From NCBI GenBank assembly GCA_964230215.1, contig CAXRGQ010000007.1:186001-250000 (forward strand): a stretch of 64,000 bases of DNA, written 5' to 3'. Source of the DNA: JAUILH01 sp964230215 (lineage in GTDB: Bacteria > Bacteroidota > Bacteroidia > Flavobacteriales_D > JAUILH01). Under the pieces are notes generated by a model that made no database searches, had not been told where the DNA came from, and saw only the letters and a list, made by a program, of their open reading frames with translations. The translations under genes and the position numbers were made by a program. Of the stretch, positions 60,496 to 64,000 are shown one piece after another. The first letter of the stretch is position 1. Each line of letters starts with the position of its first letter.

Positions 60496-60503
60496 TATCT
60501 TTA
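60496..60503 (+). promoter_or_regulatory. Candidate -7 box of the propeller gene, 4 nt before ATG
   Basis: TATCTTTA (one mismatch to TAnnTTTG) ends 4 nt before the ATG at 60508, with TTTA about 20 nt upstream. Confidence 0.33.
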
Positions 60504-60507
60504 CATT

Positions 60508-61545
60508 ATGAAGCCGATTTTAAGTGGTTTACTAATGTTAGCGTCTCTAATATGTACGGCGCAGTTCGGTGTTTTTGAGCAATACGGAACAATTGAAACT
60601 ATCGCAGGAACTGGATTAGTCACAAAAAAAGGTGAGAATAACTGGAAGCGATCATACGAGAGAAAAAAGGCCACAACCGTCGAATTATCACGGCCACATA
60701 TGGCTATGGCAGATGACGAAGGTAACGTGTTCATCGCCGATAAAGATGCTCATGCCATACGCATAATTGATGCTAAAACAGGAAAAATTGAAACATGCGC
60801 TGGTACAAATGAAGCAGGTGATGGTAAGGACCATATTGCCGCTGATAAATGTGCTTTAAATGAACCCAATGGTTTATTTGTTCACCCAGACGGCACATAT
60901 CACATCCTCGATTTGGGCAATTCCAAAATACGTTATGTAAATAAGAAGGGGATAATAAGTACGGTTGTTCATGATCAAGGCGGAATAAATTTTGGCAGAG
61001 GTTTATGGGTTTCCTCTAAACACGATACTATTATCTATTCATCTGGAACCGAATTAAAGATTTGGGTTGAAGGGTCCGGAACAAGGGTATATGCCGACGG
61101 TTTTTTTCAATTGGGTAATATTGCTCGCGACCATAAGGGCAATCTAATTATTACAGATCGTGGAGCCGGAAAAGTGTTTAGACTGAATAATAAAACAGGA
61201 AAGGTGGATCACATTGCTGGCAATGGTCTGAGTGATGATAATCGCGGTGCAAAAAATAACCCAAAAAAAATAAGTCTGGAAGGAGTTAGGGCGGTCTGTC
61301 CCAGCAAAGATAATGGATTGTTTATTGCTTGTCACGAAAGTCATGATATTTGGTACATGTCTAGTTCTGGTAAAATCAAGAAATTCATCAATGGATCAAA
61401 AGATACCCATGAAGGAGACGGTGAATTATTTTCAGAGGGTAAAAAAGTCTCAGAGGTTAGGAGCTTATCTATAATGAAAAACGGGAACTTGCTTATCTGT
61501 GAGCATGACGGAGGCTACATAAGAGTAGTAAACTTTATACCTTAG
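60508..61545 (+). CDS. Exported NHL-repeat-like beta-propeller protein
   Basis: 345 residues with a signal peptide ending TAQF (about residue 18). Repeated NHL-like blades: IETIAGTGLVTKKGEN, LSRPHMAMADDEGNVFIADKDAHAIRIIDAKTGKIETCAGTNEAGDG, LNEPNGLFVHPDGTYHILDLGNSKIRYVNKKGIISTVV, GNLIITDRGAGKVFRLNNKTGKVDHIAGNG, giving about five or six blades. No catalytic motif or T9SS sorting domain, so a periplasmic or surface binding protein is likely. 24 bp after the sigma/anti-sigma pair and possibly transcribed with it. Confidence 0.82.
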   Translation: MKPILSGLLMLASLICTAQFGVFEQYGTIETIAGTGLVTKKGENNWKRSYERKKATTVELSRPHMAMADDEGNVFIADKDAHAIRIIDAKTGKIETCAGTNEAGDGKDHIAADKCALNEPNGLFVHPDGTYHILDLGNSKIRYVNKKGIISTVVHDQGGINFGRGLWVSSKHDTIIYSSGTELKIWVEGSGTRVYADGFFQLGNIARDHKGNLIITDRGAGKVFRLNNKTGKVDHIAGNGLSDDNRGAKNNPKKISLEGVRAVCPSKDNGLFIACHESHDIWYMSSSGKIKKFINGSKDTHEGDGELFSEGKKVSEVRSLSIMKNGNLLICEHDGGYIRVVNFIP

Positions 61546-61620
61546 GACTAGTATATATGGAGACTCACTCTCCTTAAAACACGCTTAGTCTAAATTCCAT
61601 TTAAATTTGAACAGAAGGGT

Positions 61621-61650
61621 TTTGCGTTTGTTTCCTATTATATACTTTTG
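61621..61650 (+). promoter_or_regulatory. Promoter of the right-edge adhesin gene
   Basis: TTTG (61621-61624), 18-nt spacer, TACTTTTG (61643-61650, exact TAnnTTTG), then 37 nt to the ATG at 61688. Best match to the Bacteroidota consensus in the window. A weak GGAGA/TCTCC hairpin at 61559-61573 lies upstream. Confidence 0.62.
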
Positions 61651-61687
61651 TATATTCTAAACTTTGTTTAACAACAACTTAACGCTT

Positions 61688-64000
61688 ATGAAAAGAATTT
61701 TTACTACAATTTTGGCTTTTGGCCTAGCGATGAGCGCCAGTGCGCAAGTCCTAGTTCAAGAGAACTTTGACGCAGGAATTCCAGGAACATGGACCGTCGT
61801 CGACAACTTAACAGATGGGGCTACTTGGGGTAGCAACTCATCAAGACCTTTAGATGGCACGCCTACTGCAATTGTTGATTCAGATGCAGACGGAAACGGG
61901 ATACACATGATTGAAGAGCTTATAACACCAGCTTTTGATGGTACAGGCTACTCGCAAGTTATTCTTGAATTTGATCAATGGTATAATAACATAGGTTCTG
62001 ACTACGCTAATGTAGATGTGTGGGATGGAGCTTCTTGGGTAAATGTATTAAATCAAACTGCTGATGTTGGTGGAAATATGGCGCCTGATCATCAAACAAT
62101 TGATATTACGGCATACGCTAACCCAGCAATGCAAGTGCGATTCTTCTATGATGATAATAATTCATGGGCTTGGTATTGGTCAGTTGATAATGTTGAAATT
62201 AACGGTGTGAACTGTCCGTTAATCACCAATGTTACAGGCTCTAACATATCATTTGATCAAGCTGATATTAACTGGACAAGTTCTGCCACTAACGTTGATA
62301 TTGAGTGGGGTGCGCCTGGATTCGCGCCTGGGACTGGAGCTGAAATCGGTTCTATAACAAACACGACTAATAATCCACATACAATCACAGGACTTACTCA
62401 GTCTACCACTTATGATGTATATGTGAGATCAAATTGCGGAGGACTATTCTCAGCTTGGGAAGGCTATACATTTACTACTCTAGCTCAATATGATGGATAT
62501 ATTACAGCGATTTCTGCACCTTCAGGGTCTTGCGGTTTAACTAATGCTGAAATGATTACCCTAGAATTAGCGAACGACGGTGGTGATACTATCTTCACGT
62601 TTGATGTTTGTTATACTTTTAATGCAGGAACTCCAGTGTGTGAAACTGTAAATGATACTATTTTACCAGGAGGAACCTACACGCATACATTTGCTTCCAC
62701 AGAAGATCTATCTGCATTTGCGACATACACATTTGATGCGTCTATAACAGTTGCGGGTGATCTAAATACCGCAAATGATGTATTTACTGGGTACAGTGTT
62801 ACGCATACTACTACAGTTTCATCATTCCCTTATTTAGAGGATTTTGAAGGTGGTCAAGGTGATTGGACTATCAACAACTCAAACGGTGGAAACTGGGAAT
62901 TTGGTACGCCATCTAATACGATTATTAACTCGGCTGAATCTGGAACAAATGCATTTGTTACTGGATTAAATGGAAATTATGTTGGGAACATGGACGATTT
63001 TGTTGAAAGTCCTTGTTTTGACTTCACATCTGCAACTGGGCAAGAAGTATTTGCCATGGATATATGGTGGGAATCTGAAGACGGTTGGGATGGTGCTAAT
63101 GTTACTTACTCTCTAGATGGTGGTCAATCATGGCAGCTATTAGGAAGTCTAGGTGGTGGTATGCCAACAGACAACTGGTATAATGACAATGTTGTTGCCG
63201 GTCCTTCAGGTTTCGGAGACACTTGGGCTGGAAGAAACGGAAACGGATCTGATGGCTGGGTGCAATCTAAATGGGATCTGGACTCAGCTACATTTGTTGG
63301 TAATTTCGTTAAATTCCGTGTTAATTTTGGATCAGATGGAATTATCAATGATGAAGGATTTGCCTTTGATAACGTTGCTATTGCTTACCCGATAGTCGCA
63401 GATATTTATCCAGATTCTATGAACATTTGTGATACATCTTTCGCAACTAACTTATCTTCTCTAGGTATATATGATGACGCCATTTGGTCTGATGGACAAA
63501 CAGGTTTAGATGTTGAAATTGACAACTCTGGAACATATGATGTAATTGCATATGATATATATGGAATGTGTGTTATGGACACTTTCATATTAGAATTAAA
63601 TGAAAATTTCATCGCACCTGATCTAGGTCCTGACAGAGTTCTTTGTTTTGGAAATACTGAGACTCTAGATGCTGGATGGGATTCTGGAAATTTATATTCT
63701 TATGTATGGAATGATGCTTCTACCGACACTACATTAATGATTAATGCAGGTGGTATTTATGCGGTAACTAAATCGGATACGGCAGGGTGTGTGGCAACAG
63801 ACAGTGTAACTATCACAATGCCAGCGCCAGCTCAATTAGGCCCAAATACACAAGGTTTCTGTGCTGGTGATTCAATCACACTTGATCCTGGGGTAACTAA
63901 CGCTCAATCCTACCAGTGGAGTACAGGCGCTAATACACAAACTATTACTGTTTCATCAGTAGGTGGATACTCAGTTGTTGTTATTGATAGTTTAGGATGT
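61688..64000 (+). CDS. Large secreted anchor-J/FN3/Ig-like adhesin (C-terminus beyond window)
   Basis: 771 codons, open at the right edge. ATG 61688 starts a signal peptide (MKRIFTTILAFGLAMSASAQ). Order of modules: choice-of-anchor-J/MAM-like jelly roll (20-175; ENFDAGIPGTWTVVDN, WSVDNVEI), fibronectin type III-like (180-265; ITNVTGSNISFDQADINW, TITGLTQSTTYDVYVRSNC), a CARDB-like segment (270-375), a second jelly roll (380-575; YLEDFEGGQGDWTINN, FAFDNVAIAYP), then Ig-like or SprB-type repeats with the VLCFGNTETLDAGWDSGNLYSYVWNDASTDTTLMINAGG pattern (640 onward), repeating at the edge. A T9SS sorting domain is expected beyond 64000. Probable surface adhesin or secreted binding protein. Confidence 0.85.
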   Translation, partial: MKRIFTTILAFGLAMSASAQVLVQENFDAGIPGTWTVVDNLTDGATWGSNSSRPLDGTPTAIVDSDADGNGIHMIEELITPAFDGTGYSQVILEFDQWYNNIGSDYANVDVWDGASWVNVLNQTADVGGNMAPDHQTIDITAYANPAMQVRFFYDDNNSWAWYWSVDNVEINGVNCPLITNVTGSNISFDQADINWTSSATNVDIEWGAPGFAPGTGAEIGSITNTTNNPHTITGLTQSTTYDVYVRSNCGGLFSAWEGYTFTTLAQYDGYITAISAPSGSCGLTNAEMITLELANDGGDTIFTFDVCYTFNAGTPVCETVNDTILPGGTYTHTFASTEDLSAFATYTFDASITVAGDLNTANDVFTGYSVTHTTTVSSFPYLEDFEGGQGDWTINNSNGGNWEFGTPSNTIINSAESGTNAFVTGLNGNYVGNMDDFVESPCFDFTSATGQEVFAMDIWWESEDGWDGANVTYSLDGGQSWQLLGSLGGGMPTDNWYNDNVVAGPSGFGDTWAGRNGNGSDGWVQSKWDLDSATFVGNFVKFRVNFGSDGIINDEGFAFDNVAIAYPIVADIYPDSMNICDTSFATNLSSLGIYDDAIWSDGQTGLDVEIDNSGTYDVIAYDIYGMCVMDTFILELNENFIAPDLGPDRVLCFGNTETLDAGWDSGNLYSYVWNDASTDTTLMINAGGIYAVTKSDTAGCVATDSVTITMPAPAQLGPNTQGFCAGDSITLDPGVTNAQSYQWSTGANTQTITVSSVGGYSVVVIDSLGC

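Overview
This window reads as a chromosomal segment of a gliding-type Bacteroidota, most likely a Flavobacteriales-like bacterium. The evidence is direct: secreted proteins carry type IX secretion system (T9SS) sorting domains (a CHU_C/type B end on the large PKD protein; type A ends elsewhere). There is a GldH-like lipoprotein, twin OmpH/Skp genes after bamA, DUF6089 barrels and a DUF5689 lipoprotein. Candidate promoters have the Bacteroidota form (TTTG/TTG, about 16-23 nt, then TAnnTTTG) and Shine-Dalgarno sequences are rare. The DNA is AT-rich. I see no tRNA, rRNA, CRISPR array, prophage or intact insertion sequence.

Layout. (1) 1-8824, minus: two tandem giant PKD-repeat surface proteins; the downstream copy runs off the left edge. 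(2) 8948-13134, minus: a TMTC-like membrane glycosyltransferase with TPRs, overlapping by 4 bp the gene for a secreted SBBP-propeller protein. (3) 13206-20782: a TonB-dependent receptor operon (receptor, DUF5689 lipoprotein, secreted OB-fold-like protein) divergent from two secreted endonuclease/exonuclease/phosphatase-fold enzymes; I infer an extracellular nucleic-acid or phosphodiester utilisation locus. (4) 20779-32951: the conserved envelope cluster (hydrolase and pdxJ divergent from CBS protein, Omp85-like barrel, nadK, two DUF6089 barrels, uppS, bamA, two ompH, murI, cvpA). (5) 32948-45618: lipoprotein and pgk, then holB, ricT, rluF, gldH, an accessory TPR/PP2C phosphatase gene, a class A PBP and scoA. 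(6) 45621-51179: a GT-C-like membrane protein, a 560-bp repeat-rich spacer, scoB, a family 2 glycosyltransferase and a large membrane protein. (7) 51229-58566, mostly minus: fused peptide-type ABC ATPase, small lipoprotein, acyltransferase (plus), DEDD exonuclease, conserved hypothetical, serine hydrolase, lipB, sugar-phosphate isomerase. (8) 58704-64000, plus: sigma factor, membrane TPR partner, NHL-like propeller, and a T9SS-style adhesin open at the right edge.

The most unusual signals are these. A 43-bp element is shared in the same reading frame by rluF and the PP2C gene, and a second palindromic insert lies inside the PP2C catalytic domain. The PP2C gene sits between gldH and the PBP gene and is flanked by folded DNA. 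The scoA/scoB pair is split by a glycosyltransferase gene plus a composite repeat. A nested hairpin of 13 bp and 6 bp spans the start codon of the second PKD gene. TAnnTTTR boxes recur 4-5 nt before start codons, suggesting leaderless mRNAs.
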